Shown piece after piece: positions 25,842-34,465 of a DNA stretch of 64,000 bases; the stretch's first letter is position 1, and every line of letters begins with the position of its first letter. The notes below the pieces were generated by a model that saw only the letters and a program-made list of their open reading frames with translations, did not search any database and was not told where the DNA came from. Origin of the DNA: Oscillospiraceae bacterium (GTDB lineage Bacteria; Bacillota; Clostridia; Oscillospirales; Ruminococcaceae); NCBI GenBank assembly GCA_021202155.1, contig JAJQDP010000019.1, forward strand, positions 115,084 to 179,083, read 5' to 3'. A program made the position numbers and the translations under genes.

Positions 25842-28481
25842 GTGAGATATTATTGTGAAGAAAAGGAAACCGTTCTCAAGGAACTTGAATCCTCAGAAAA
25901 CGGCTTAAGTTCGGAAGAGGCAGGGAAACGTCTTGAACGAGACGGAAAAAATGTCCTCGCTGCTAAAAAGGGCAAGAGCTTTATAAGAAGATTCTTAGAA
26001 GAACTTGCCGACCCGATGATTATAATCCTTTTGGTCGCGGCACTCGTAAGTGGAATTTTGGCTGTAGTCGAAAACGACAGCTTCGCCGACGTAATTATCA
26101 TCCTGTTTGTCGTTATAGTAAACGCGGTACTGGGCGTTTATCAGGAAAGCAAGGCTGAAAAGGCAATAGAAGCACTTCAGGAAATGTCAGCGGCTACTTC
26201 AAAAGTCTTGCGTGACGGCAAGATTACAACTGTCAGGAGCGAAAATTTGGTCGTAGGTGACATTGTAATCTTGGAAGCGGGAGATGCAGTTCCAGCCGAC
26301 CTGAGAATCCTTTCGAGTGCGAGCCTTAAAGCTGAGGAAGCCGCACTGACCGGCGAATCTGTCCCTGTCAACAAATTCATAGACATCATAAATCTCAAGG
26401 ACGACGAAAAGGATGTCCTGTTAGGCGACAGAAAGAATATGCTCTATATGGGTTCTACCGTCGTCTATGGCAGAGGAACCGCAGTTGTAACCGCTACTGG
26501 CATGGACACCGAAATGGGCAAGATTGCAGACGCTTTGCAGAATGCGGAAGAGGGCGAAACTCCTCTTCAGATAAAGCTCAATCAGCTTTCAAAGGTACTT
26601 ACATGGCTTGTTCTTGGAATCTGCGTTATAGTATTTGCAGTACAGCTCTTGAGAGCCGGAAGCCTCAATTTCGAGCTTATTCTTGATTCGTTCATGATAG
26701 CCGTTTCGCTTGCTGTTGCCGCTATTCCTGAGGGACTTGCGGCGGTTGTGACCGTAGTACTTTCGATTGGCGTCACCAACATGTCAAAGCGCAACGCCAT
26801 CATCCGCAAGCTCACCGCTGTTGAAACTCTTGGCTGTGCTCAGATAATCTGCTCCGACAAGACCGGCACACTCACCCAGAACAAGATGACTGTTGTCGAT
26901 TACTATGGCGATGAAGACAAGAAAATCGCAACCGCAATGGCTCTCTGCAGTGATGCCGAGCTCATGGAGGATGGTACAGTAACCGGTGAACCCACCGAGG
27001 CGGCACTTGTCGCCTGGGCAAACACTCTTGGTCTGGACAAGCCTTCACTCAAGGGAAGACTTGCACGCAAGGGAGAAGCACCGTTCGACTCTCAGAGAAA
27101 GATGATGTCGACTGTTCACTCATCCGGAGACTCCTTCATACAATTTACAAAGGGTGCGCCTGATATAGTAGTAGACAAGTGCACGTTCTATCTCAAGGAC
27201 GGGAATATCGTTCCTATGACCCAGGAGCACAAAGCAGAGATTTTAGCCGCCAACAAGGCTATGGCTGATAAGGCTCTGAGAGTCCTTGCCTGTGCAGAAA
27301 GGCACTGGGACACCATGCCCGCCGATTGCGACGGCTCGAATCTTGAGCAAGACCTCTGCTTCATCGGTCTTTGCGGAATGATTGACCCCGTTCGTCCGGA
27401 GGTCAAGGATGCAATTGAAGAGTGCCGCGAAGCCGGAATCAGACCGATAATGATAACCGGTGACCACATCGACACCGCTGTTGCCATTGCAAACGAGCTC
27501 GGCATTATGAACGGAAACTACAAGGCAGTAACCGGCGCACAGCTCAACGAGATGGACGACGAGACATTTGCCAAGGAATTCATGAACATCAGCGTCTATG
27601 CAAGAGTCCAGCCTGAACATAAGACGAGAATAGTCAATGCATGGAGAAATGCAGGCTATGTCACAGCTATGACCGGAGACGGCGTAAACGACGCGCCATC
27701 AATCAAGGCGGCAGACATCGGCGTTGGAATGGGAATAACAGGTACAGACGTCACAAAGAATGTAGCCGACATGGTTCTGGCAGACGATAACTTCGCTACA
27801 ATAGTCAACGCAGTTGAAGAGGGAAGACGAATCTACGACAACATAAGAAAGGCTATCCAGTTCCTTTTGGGCTCAAATATGAGCGAGGTACTGAGTATCT
27901 TCTTTGCCACCCTCATGGGCTTTACAATCTTAAAGCCTGTACATCTATTGTGGATTAACCTTGTTACCGACTGCTTCCCGGCACTTGCCTTGGGAACGGA
28001 AAAGGCTGAACCCGACATTATGAAGCGTAAGCCCAGAAACGCAAAAGCCGGCATCTTTGCAGATGGAATGGGCTTCGATATAGGCTACCAGGGACTTTTA
28101 GTAACACTCTTGGTTTTGGCATCTTACTTTATCGGAGACTTCATGGAAACCGGCACGTTCACAATTGCAAACAGCGCAGATGGCACAACAATGGCGTTCT
28201 TAACAATGTCTATGGCTGAGATTTTCCACAGCCTGAATATGCGCTCACAGCGCGGCAGTATCTTTAAGCTTGGCTCTCAGAATAAGCTTCTTCTCTTAGC
28301 GGCTGTAGCATCTCTCGTTGCAACTACTTTGGTATGCGAGATTCCAGTAATTGCCGCCGCATTTGAGTTCGAGAGCGTTGAGTGGAACGAGTATCTGATT
28401 GCAATTGCTCTTGGTGCACTCATCATCCCGTTGGTCGAGATAGTGAAGTTCTTCCAGCGCAAATTCGCAAAAGAAAAATAA
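25842..28481 (+). CDS. P-type cation ATPase (type IIA Ca2+-like), possible Mn2+/Ca2+ exporter
   Basis: The 879-residue protein has the full P2A layout: actuator loop TGESVPVN, phosphorylation site CSDKTGTLTQNK, hinge MTGDGVNDAPSIKAADIGVG and about ten membrane segments. Ion-site segments are AIPEGLAAVVT (M4), LGSNMSEVLSIFF (M5) and NLVTDCFPALALG (M6). The usual PEGLP is PEGLA here, a change at a site-flanking Pro. Sequence alone suggests Ca2+. However, it is cotranscribed with mntP behind a Mn2+ riboswitch, and P-type ATPases under this riboswitch class have been linked to Mn2+ tolerance, so Mn2+ export is plausible. It starts with GTG, 7 nt after GGAG. Confidence 0.9.
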   Translation: MRYYCEEKETVLKELESSENGLSSEEAGKRLERDGKNVLAAKKGKSFIRRFLEELADPMIIILLVAALVSGILAVVENDSFADVIIILFVVIVNAVLGVYQESKAEKAIEALQEMSAATSKVLRDGKITTVRSENLVVGDIVILEAGDAVPADLRILSSASLKAEEAALTGESVPVNKFIDIINLKDDEKDVLLGDRKNMLYMGSTVVYGRGTAVVTATGMDTEMGKIADALQNAEEGETPLQIKLNQLSKVLTWLVLGICVIVFAVQLLRAGSLNFELILDSFMIAVSLAVAAIPEGLAAVVTVVLSIGVTNMSKRNAIIRKLTAVETLGCAQIICSDKTGTLTQNKMTVVDYYGDEDKKIATAMALCSDAELMEDGTVTGEPTEAALVAWANTLGLDKPSLKGRLARKGEAPFDSQRKMMSTVHSSGDSFIQFTKGAPDIVVDKCTFYLKDGNIVPMTQEHKAEILAANKAMADKALRVLACAERHWDTMPADCDGSNLEQDLCFIGLCGMIDPVRPEVKDAIEECREAGIRPIMITGDHIDTAVAIANELGIMNGNYKAVTGAQLNEMDDETFAKEFMNISVYARVQPEHKTRIVNAWRNAGYVTAMTGDGVNDAPSIKAADIGVGMGITGTDVTKNVADMVLADDNFATIVNAVEEGRRIYDNIRKAIQFLLGSNMSEVLSIFFATLMGFTILKPVHLLWINLVTDCFPALALGTEKAEPDIMKRKPRNAKAGIFADGMGFDIGYQGLLVTLLVLASYFIGDFMETGTFTIANSADGTTMAFLTMSMAEIFHSLNMRSQRGSIFKLGSQNKLLLLAAVASLVATTLVCEIPVIAAAFEFESVEWNEYLIAIALGALIIPLVEIVKFFQRKFAKEK

Positions 28482-28484
28482 GTC

Positions 28485-28513
28485 TTGCAATTTTACCTGC
28501 GGTATCTTATAAT
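28485..28513 (+). promoter_or_regulatory. Promoter of the GH43 gene
   Basis: TTGCAA (28485-28490) and TATAAT (28508-28513) are 17 bp apart. The promoter begins 4 bp after the ATPase stop. Confidence 0.8.
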
Positions 28514-28527
28514 AAGACTAAGTCGGG

Positions 28528-28555
28528 GGCTTGCCTGTCTTTTGACGGGTGAGCC
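28528..28555 (+). promoter_or_regulatory. Leader hairpin upstream of GH43
   Basis: A 12-bp stem with four wobbles (28528-28539 with 28544-28555) and a TTTT loop starts within about 8 nt of the expected transcript 5' end. A poor T tract follows, so it may stabilise the mRNA or act as a weak attenuator. Confidence 0.45.
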
Positions 28556-28585
28556 TCTTAATAAATTAATCTTGGAGGATATATT

Positions 28586-30016
28586 ATGAAAGCTTACTTA
28601 AAGGGGGCAAACCCCTATATGCCGCTTTGGGAGCATGTTCCCGACGGCGAACCGAGAGTTTTTGAGTATAACGGTGAAAAGAGAGTCTATGTCTATGGCT
28701 CTCACGACACTATGAGAACAGAGTACTGCGGAAAAGACCAGGTAGTATGGAGTGCACCGGTCGATGACCTGACAAACTGGACCTGTCACGGCGTTTGCTA
28801 TGAGTCGTCAGATGGAAGTGTACTTTACGCCCCGGATGTCGTTCAGAAGGGCGACACCTTCTATCTCTACGCCGCAGAAGCCAAGGGCTCAAAAATCATG
28901 GTCGCAAGCTCTAAAAACCCTGCAGGACCGTTCACGAATCCAGTTAAGACTGATTTGGGATTCGACCCCGGAATCCTCGTTGATGATGACGGCAGAGTTT
29001 ATGCCTACTGGGGCTTCTGCGCCTGCTACTGCTGTGAGCTGAACGACGACATGGCTACAATCAAGGAGGGCACATTCCACGCTCACCCCATGGGTCACGC
29101 GATGGCTTCCTGGATAAAGGTTGACGACGGTCACAGTGACCCTGTCGACGCCTTCTTTGAGGCTTCATCCCCAAGAAAGGTAATGGGCAAGTACGTTTAT
29201 ATCTACTCAAAGAGATATTCTACTCCCGTTCCTGAGCTCGGCGTCTACGGCGAGAATAACGGCTTCCTTTCTTACAAATACAGCGACAGTCCGCTTGAAG
29301 GCTATGAAATGGGCGGCGACATCAGCTTCAACGGTGGTGAGATTCTCAAGAATCCCGATGGAACTGGCGAGATGACCTATCGCTGGGGCAACAACCACGG
29401 CAGTATCGCCGAGATAAACGGCAAGTGGTATATCTTCTATCACCGCCATACAGGCACAGATGAATTTGCCCGTCAGGCAATGATTGAGCCTGTCGATGTC
29501 GCTATGGACAGTAACGGCAAGATTTACATAGGCGACATCACATATGTTGATGGTGAACCTGTTTCTTCAAAGCCTGTAGAGATGACTTCTCAGGGCGCCC
29601 ACATCAACGGTCTTGATGCCTATAAGCTTATTTCAGCCGGATATGCCTGCCACCTCCGTGGCGGAAGCACCCAGGCATATATAAAGCCGGTTTATGAGCA
29701 TGACGACAACATCTCTGCTCCGATTGTGAATATCACAAACGGCACCGTTGCAGGGTACAGATATTTGCAGTTTGGCAGTAATGCTCCGAAGACCGTAACT
29801 GTAGAGCTTACTGCTCTTACTGACCTCACAGTAAACGTTCGCCTCGACACTCACGATGGCAGAATTGTTGCCACCATGAATCTCAAAGCAGGGGATACCT
29901 CAGCAACTGCTGATTTGACTACAGGAATAATCGGCAAGCACGCTGTGTATTTCGAGTTTCACTCTGACAGCACAGAACCTATTGCAGAGTTTTCAAGATT
30001 TACATTTGACAGATAA
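28586..30016 (+). CDS. Glycoside hydrolase family 43 with a C-terminal CBM6-like domain
   Basis: The 476-residue protein is a five-bladed GH43 enzyme of the beta-xylosidase/alpha-arabinofuranosidase type. It has the catalytic base Asp in YGSHD, the pKa-modulating Asp in GFDPGILVDDDG and the acid Glu in FFEASSPRKV. The last ~130 residues (from about residue 345) form a beta-sandwich resembling carbohydrate-binding module 6. There is no signal peptide, so it should act inside the cell on imported arabino- or xylo-oligosaccharides. It has its own promoter and GGAGG. GH31 at 14937 and several esterases in the window point to the same hemicellulose diet. Confidence 0.88.
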   Translation: MKAYLKGANPYMPLWEHVPDGEPRVFEYNGEKRVYVYGSHDTMRTEYCGKDQVVWSAPVDDLTNWTCHGVCYESSDGSVLYAPDVVQKGDTFYLYAAEAKGSKIMVASSKNPAGPFTNPVKTDLGFDPGILVDDDGRVYAYWGFCACYCCELNDDMATIKEGTFHAHPMGHAMASWIKVDDGHSDPVDAFFEASSPRKVMGKYVYIYSKRYSTPVPELGVYGENNGFLSYKYSDSPLEGYEMGGDISFNGGEILKNPDGTGEMTYRWGNNHGSIAEINGKWYIFYHRHTGTDEFARQAMIEPVDVAMDSNGKIYIGDITYVDGEPVSSKPVEMTSQGAHINGLDAYKLISAGYACHLRGGSTQAYIKPVYEHDDNISAPIVNITNGTVAGYRYLQFGSNAPKTVTVELTALTDLTVNVRLDTHDGRIVATMNLKAGDTSATADLTTGIIGKHAVYFEFHSDSTEPIAEFSRFTFDR

Positions 30017-30096
30017 TAGTTACTGATTGCTGTACGCGAGTACAAATCGGAATTTGCATGATGAATTTTGACATTTCATTTAGAAGGTGATTGAAA

Positions 30097-30513
30097 ATGA
30101 ATATAAAACGTGTAAATGAAGAAGATAGCAGAATAGACAACTTTATCAACGAAGAATTCTCAGCTTATGGCGAACAAAACAATGTTGATTTGAATTTTAA
30201 TGAGTTCTGTTTTATCGCCGAAAGCGATGATGGCGAAATATTAGGCGCCATTACAGGTCGTGCATATTACAATGAGGTGCATATAGGTGATTTGATCATA
30301 CATAAAGCTTATAGAAAATGCGGATTGGGAAGCAAGCTCGTTTCAGCAGTTGAGGAAGCTTTTCAAAATGCAGGATATGATAAGATTACACTCACGACTT
30401 TTGGATTTCAAGCACCTGAATTCTATAAGAAACTTGGGTATACTGTTGAATTCATTCGAGAGGATAAAAATCCAAAACTATGTAAGTATTTTTTATCAAA
30501 GCATATCATTTGA
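30097..30513 (+). CDS. GNAT-family N-acetyltransferase
   Basis: The 138-residue protein has the acetyl-CoA-binding motif A region YRKCGLGSKLVSAVEEAF and the C-terminal FYKKLGYTVE typical of GNAT enzymes. The acyl acceptor (protein, antibiotic or small amine) is unknown. I chose ATG 30097 behind AGAAGGTGA. A TTG six bases earlier is also open. The gene is visibly more A+T-rich than its neighbours, which hints at recent acquisition. It ends at a clear terminator. Confidence 0.82.
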   Translation: MNIKRVNEEDSRIDNFINEEFSAYGEQNNVDLNFNEFCFIAESDDGEILGAITGRAYYNEVHIGDLIIHKAYRKCGLGSKLVSAVEEAFQNAGYDKITLTTFGFQAPEFYKKLGYTVEFIREDKNPKLCKYFLSKHII

Positions 30514-30558
30514 TAACTTCCTGTTTATCGACCTGGACTTAACACATTTCTATATCCA

Positions 30559-30588
30559 AGAGCGACTTTTTCACAGCCGCTCTTTTTT
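30559..30588 (+). terminator. Terminator of the GNAT gene
   Basis: AGAGCG (30559-30564) pairs with CGCTCT (30578-30583), followed by five T. Confidence 0.75.
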
Positions 30589-30610
30589 CATGCCCATGCA
30601 TTAATTCGTA

Positions 30611-30648
30611 TAAAAAATGGCGTAGCCCCTTTGGTGGGACTACGCCAT
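30611..30648 (-). terminator. Terminator of asnB
   Basis: Read on the minus strand, ATGGCGTAG and CTACGCCAT (complement of 30640-30648 and 30617-30625) form a perfect 9-bp stem followed by six T. It lies about 70 bp after the asnB stop. Confidence 0.8.
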
Positions 30649-30715
30649 ATTCTTTCACAAATTACTGCCCTATTAGCGCAAGGTAACCCTTTGAAGGATT
30701 CTTTTGATCTCCACC

Positions 30716-32536
30716 TCAGAAGTACACTTTATACCAGACCAAGAACGTATAGATAGTCCATATCTTTCTCGAATTGTCGTACTTACCGCTTCTGTGGTCG
30801 TCTAGGAGCTGAACAGCCTTCTCAGTATCGAAGAACTTTCTGCCGTTCTCGCTCTCAAATTCGCTTCTGACTATGTTATAGTATTTGTCTTCTTTCAGCC
30901 AGACACGAATCGGGACAGGGAAGCCGAGCTTTTTCTTGTCAGCGGTTCTCGGCGGGCAGGCACGGTGAGCCGCAAGCCTCATGGCATACTTGGTGTTCTC
31001 TTTCGTGACGCGATATTTGGTCGGAATCTTCTCGCCAAGAGCCATAACCTCTTTATCGAGGAACGGAACTCTTAGTTCAAGTGAATTTGCCATACTCATT
31101 CTGTCAGCCTTGAGGAGGATGTCACCGGCAAGCCACATATTGAGGTCAAGATACTGCATCTTGGTGACGTTGTCCTTATCGGATACTTTATCATAGAACG
31201 GCTTAGTAATCTCCATAGCGTCAGGGGCGTTAGTCTGAACTTTCAGAAGTGCCTTTCTTTCTTTTTCTGAGAAGATATAGGCGTTTCCGATAAATCTCTC
31301 TTCGAGATCCTTGCCGCGTCTTATAAGGAAATTCAGACCTCGGTGCGCAGGAAGGTGCTCGCAAATTTTTCCGATTCCTCGCCGAATAGGGCGGGGGATT
31401 TTGTTGTAGATGGCGACGTCGTCCGGCTCTTTATAGATATTGTATCCGCCGAAAATCTCGTCCGCGCCTTCACCACTGAGGACGACTTTTACGCTCTCGG
31501 AAGCAAGCTTGCAGACAAAGTACAGCGCGACAGCCGCAGGGTCCGCAAGCGGTTCATCCATGTGATATTGAATCTTCGGAAATTCTCCCCAGTACTCATC
31601 GGCGGTGATGACTTTTGAGATGTTCTCCCTGCCGATAAACTTTGAGAACTCTTTTGCGTAACCGATCTCGTTGTATCTCTCGTCCTCGCCGAATCCGACA
31701 GTGAAGGTCTTGTCGACATTAGCAACCGCCGCCACATAGCTCGAATCGACTCCGCTTGAAAGGAAGCTTCCGACTTCAACATCGGCTATCTTGTGAGCTT
31801 CAACCGAGTCCTTGAAGGTGTCGGAAATCTTATCAACCCACTCCTCAAGCGTCGGTTCTTCATCCGCTTCAAACTCGACGCTCCAATATCTTTCGACTGA
31901 TAGCTTACCGTCCTTGTACAGGAACGAGTGCGCCGGTGGGAGTCTGTAGACTCCCTTGAAGAAAGTCTCAACGCAAGGTGAATACTGGAAAGTGAGATAA
32001 TTCTCAAGTGCCGACTCATTCAGCTCCTTTTTGAACAGTGGGTGCAGAATAAGGCTCTTTATTTCCGAACCGAAGATAAAACTTCCGCCCATCTCGGTGT
32101 AGTAGAGCGGCTTGATTCCGAAATAGTCTCTTGCACCGAAAAGCTCTTTTTTGTTCTTATCCCAGATAACGAACGCAAACATGCCCCGAAGCTTATTAAG
32201 CATTTCCTTGCCCCACTGCTCGTAGCCGTGAACCAAAACCTCAGTGTCGGTGTTAGTTTTGAAGGTGTGACCTTTCATTATGAGTTCTTCTCTTAGCTTC
32301 TGGTAGTTATAAATCTCGCCGTTAAAGACGATGACCATCGACTCATCCTCGTTGTAGATGGGCTGGTCTCCGCCCGAAAGGTCGATAATCGAGAGCCGAC
32401 GGAATCCCATCGCAATATTACTATCAATGTATTCACCATCAGAATCGGGACCGCGATGCCTGATTGAATCCATCTGACGTTCAAGGACAGTTTTTGCATC
32501 TCTTATTGTGTTTGTAAAGCCGACAAAGCCGCACAT
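30716..32536 (-). CDS. asnB: Asparagine synthase (glutamine-hydrolysing)
   Basis: The 606-residue protein starts MCGFVGF, so Cys2 is the glutaminase nucleophile after Met removal. RHRGPDSDG and FNGEIYNY line the glutaminase site. The synthetase half has the PP-loop SSGVDSSYVAA and LSGEGADEIFGGY. The enzyme amidates aspartate using ATP and glutamine. Some AsnB-like proteins instead amidate cell-wall precursors, and nothing here decides between the two. AAAGGAGG precedes the ATG, and the gene has its own promoter and terminator. Confidence 0.92.
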   Translation of the reverse strand: MCGFVGFTNTIRDAKTVLERQMDSIRHRGPDSDGEYIDSNIAMGFRRLSIIDLSGGDQPIYNEDESMVIVFNGEIYNYQKLREELIMKGHTFKTNTDTEVLVHGYEQWGKEMLNKLRGMFAFVIWDKNKKELFGARDYFGIKPLYYTEMGGSFIFGSEIKSLILHPLFKKELNESALENYLTFQYSPCVETFFKGVYRLPPAHSFLYKDGKLSVERYWSVEFEADEEPTLEEWVDKISDTFKDSVEAHKIADVEVGSFLSSGVDSSYVAAVANVDKTFTVGFGEDERYNEIGYAKEFSKFIGRENISKVITADEYWGEFPKIQYHMDEPLADPAAVALYFVCKLASESVKVVLSGEGADEIFGGYNIYKEPDDVAIYNKIPRPIRRGIGKICEHLPAHRGLNFLIRRGKDLEERFIGNAYIFSEKERKALLKVQTNAPDAMEITKPFYDKVSDKDNVTKMQYLDLNMWLAGDILLKADRMSMANSLELRVPFLDKEVMALGEKIPTKYRVTKENTKYAMRLAAHRACPPRTADKKKLGFPVPIRVWLKEDKYYNIVRSEFESENGRKFFDTEKAVQLLDDHRSGKYDNSRKIWTIYTFLVWYKVYF

Positions 32537-32595
32537 ACTGTCATCCTCCTTTGTTGAAAAGCTGTATTCAGTTCATACAGCAAGCTATATTAAGT

Positions 32596-32624
32596 ATTAT
32601 AGACGATTCCCACGCAATTTTCAA
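32596..32624 (-). promoter_or_regulatory. Promoter of asnB
   Basis: On the minus strand TTGAAA (complement of 32619-32624) and TATAAT (complement of 32596-32601) are 17 bp apart. Confidence 0.8.
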
Positions 32625-32684
32625 GCCCATAACCCGAAATAAGGTTACAGGCGGGTTACAAATAATGAAAATTCGCAAAATTCC

Positions 32685-32713
32685 TTGAAAGTCTCGCTTT
32701 TTTGCTATATAAT
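32685..32713 (+). promoter_or_regulatory. Promoter of the SGNH hydrolase-DUF4358 operon
   Basis: TTGAAA (32685-32690) and TATAAT (32708-32713) are 17 bp apart. The promoter is divergent from asnB, and GGAG precedes the ATG at 32765. Confidence 0.8.
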
Positions 32714-32764
32714 AATCGGTAGAAAGTCGCAAATGAGGCGACGACGTATAGAGGAGTATGCCCC

Positions 32765-33643
32765 ATGGCAAATGTATCAAGAACCAAAAAGCCTATCAAG
32801 ATAAGATATAATTTCGGAATCGTCCTTTTGGGAGTAATTCTTATTTTCGGTCTTATCTTTTACAGATATATGAAGAATACGACACTTGAAGAAGTGCTGT
32901 CAGAGGACAGAGAGATTTATGTGCCATCATTTGCGTCGCTTCTTGGCGGTGACGAGGATGAGGAAGACGACAACTCAGTAGCTTCTTCCGGAACAAATTC
33001 AGAGTCTGAATCTGAAGCTTCCGAGCCCTCAGAAATAATTAATCCTGTTCCCGAGAGTGATGCTGTGTCAAGCGATTACCTTGACAGTTGTGTTTTCGTC
33101 GGTGATTCTATCACTTATGGGCTCTCTTCTTATGGCTTGGTCTCGTCTTCAAATGTCTATGCAAGCGTTTCTATGAGTATCGCTAAAATTGAGACAGAGG
33201 AAATAGAGACCCAGTATGGAACAATGACTGTTTTGGATGCTCTCGAAGAAAGTCAGCCGGAAAATATCTATGTGATGCTCGGCTCAAGTGGGGCGGCGTG
33301 GCTATCGGTAGACGACATGTACGACTACTTCACCTCGTTCATGAAAAAGCTGATGAACAAGTGCCCGGACTCTGAAATCTATATAATCTCGGTGACTCCG
33401 GTGACCTCCGACAAGGAGACCTCCGTCGAAACTCCAATCCTGAATAGTGACCTTGACAGCTTCAATGAGCTTCTTTTGGAGTATGCCAACGATAAATCGC
33501 TCCACTACATCGATATGAATTCTTATCTGAAAAACGGTGGAAGCACTCTTCCGTCCTCTTATGCTGAAAACGACGGCGTTCACCTGAAATATTCCACCTA
33601 TGAGCTCTTTATCGATTACATACTGACCCACGTAGCAGACTAA
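32765..33643 (+). CDS. Membrane-anchored SGNH/GDSL-family hydrolase
   Basis: The 292-residue protein has a basic N-terminus and one membrane segment (about residues 17-36). An acidic Ser/Glu linker (about 60-100) is followed by an SGNH domain: VFVGDSITYG with the catalytic Ser, MLGSSGAAW, and the catalytic dyad DGVHLKYSTYE. SGNH enzymes are esterases or acyltransferases, often acting on O-acetyl groups of surface polysaccharides. The usual Asn of the third block is replaced around LGSSG, so activity may be altered. It is followed after 11 bp by a DUF4358 lipoprotein, so the two probably work together at the outer face of the membrane. Confidence 0.82.
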   Translation: MANVSRTKKPIKIRYNFGIVLLGVILIFGLIFYRYMKNTTLEEVLSEDREIYVPSFASLLGGDEDEEDDNSVASSGTNSESESEASEPSEIINPVPESDAVSSDYLDSCVFVGDSITYGLSSYGLVSSSNVYASVSMSIAKIETEEIETQYGTMTVLDALEESQPENIYVMLGSSGAAWLSVDDMYDYFTSFMKKLMNKCPDSEIYIISVTPVTSDKETSVETPILNSDLDSFNELLLEYANDKSLHYIDMNSYLKNGGSTLPSSYAENDGVHLKYSTYELFIDYILTHVAD

Positions 33644-33654
33644 GGAGAAATAAA

Positions 33655-34125
33655 ATGAGAAGAACAGGAATTATATGCATACTGACGGTTGTAGTGATGG
33701 CTTTCTCCGCCTGCGGAAGTGCACTTCCGTCGCCGGACGCCACTGAATTGGCTACAGAAATCCTTGAAACCCTCGGCGAAACAGAAAGCTTTGCCCTTGC
33801 AGACAGCGAAACGGTCGATATAGTCTTCGGTTGTGATAGCTCTGTTTATGAAGATTTCTGCGTGATGTACTCAACAGAAGATATTTCTGCCGATATAATT
33901 GCAATTTTCAAGTCGCCTGACGATGAAACTCAGGACGAAACGGAAGATATGCTTGAGGAATTCTTGGAGTCAAGGCTCAGTGATTTCAAAGGGTATGCTC
34001 CTCTTGAGGTTCAGAAAATCGAGAACACCAAGCTCATAACCTATGGAAGCTATGATATACTGATTATCATTTCAGATTTTGACAGTGCGAAAAGCGTCGT
34101 GGACAGCGCGTTTGCGACGGAATAA
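33655..34125 (+). CDS. DUF4358-type lipoprotein
   Basis: The 156-residue protein starts MRRTGIICILTVVVMAFSAC, a lipoprotein signal with the lipobox FSAC at Cys20. The rest is acidic and resembles the DUF4358 family of small clostridial lipoproteins, which has no assigned function. Translation starts behind AAGGAGA, 11 bp after the SGNH hydrolase, in one operon with it. Confidence 0.78.
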   Translation: MRRTGIICILTVVVMAFSACGSALPSPDATELATEILETLGETESFALADSETVDIVFGCDSSVYEDFCVMYSTEDISADIIAIFKSPDDETQDETEDMLEEFLESRLSDFKGYAPLEVQKIENTKLITYGSYDILIIISDFDSAKSVVDSAFATE

Positions 34126-34189
34126 AGGAATAATACTTTACTGAGGATTTCACCGGATTTTTTGCAATAGCTTCTATACTTTACAGCCG

Positions 34190-34222
34190 TGCGTCGGAAA
34201 TATCTCATCCGACGCATTTGTT
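34190..34222 (+). terminator. Terminator of the SGNH-DUF4358 operon
   Basis: TGCGTCGGA (34190-34198) and TCCGACGCA (34208-34216) pair perfectly, followed by TTTGTT. Within the 340-bp gap 34126-34465 it separates this operon from the nrdD promoter. I see no gene in the gap. Confidence 0.65.
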
Positions 34223-34285
34223 AAGCTTGAGGCCTTGCTTGACATAATACACAAATCCGGACAAAAAAATTGCCGTAAATTTGGA

Positions 34286-34314
34286 TTGACAATTCTTGCA
34301 AGATACCATATACT
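34286..34314 (+). promoter_or_regulatory. Promoter of nrdD-nrdG
   Basis: A perfect TTGACA (34286-34291) and TATACT (34309-34314) are 17 bp apart. The -10 lies inside the first NrdR-box candidate. A leader of about 145 nt with a hairpin around 34341-34373 follows. Confidence 0.75.
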
Positions 34315-34349
34315 TGACTTACTGACACGTCAAGCCCAATATGTTGTGT
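34303..34349 (+). promoter_or_regulatory. Tandem NrdR-box candidates over the nrdD promoter
   Basis: GCCCAATATGTTGTGT (34334-34349) fits the NrdR box aCaCwAtATaTwGtgt at 13 of 16 positions. ATACCATATACTTGAC (34303-34318) fits less well, at about 9. Their starts are exactly 31 bp apart, the three-turn spacing typical of NrdR box pairs. The first overlaps the -10, so binding would block RNA polymerase. The nrdR gene is not in the window. Confidence 0.6.
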
Positions 34350-34465
34350 CCCATAGCTTTCGTGACAACAACATCTACCGGTTTAGAATATATCCACATA
34401 TATCCCATTAAACCCGATTTGAGATGACCAATGGCGCAGAATTACACTATAGCGGAGGAAGAAAA

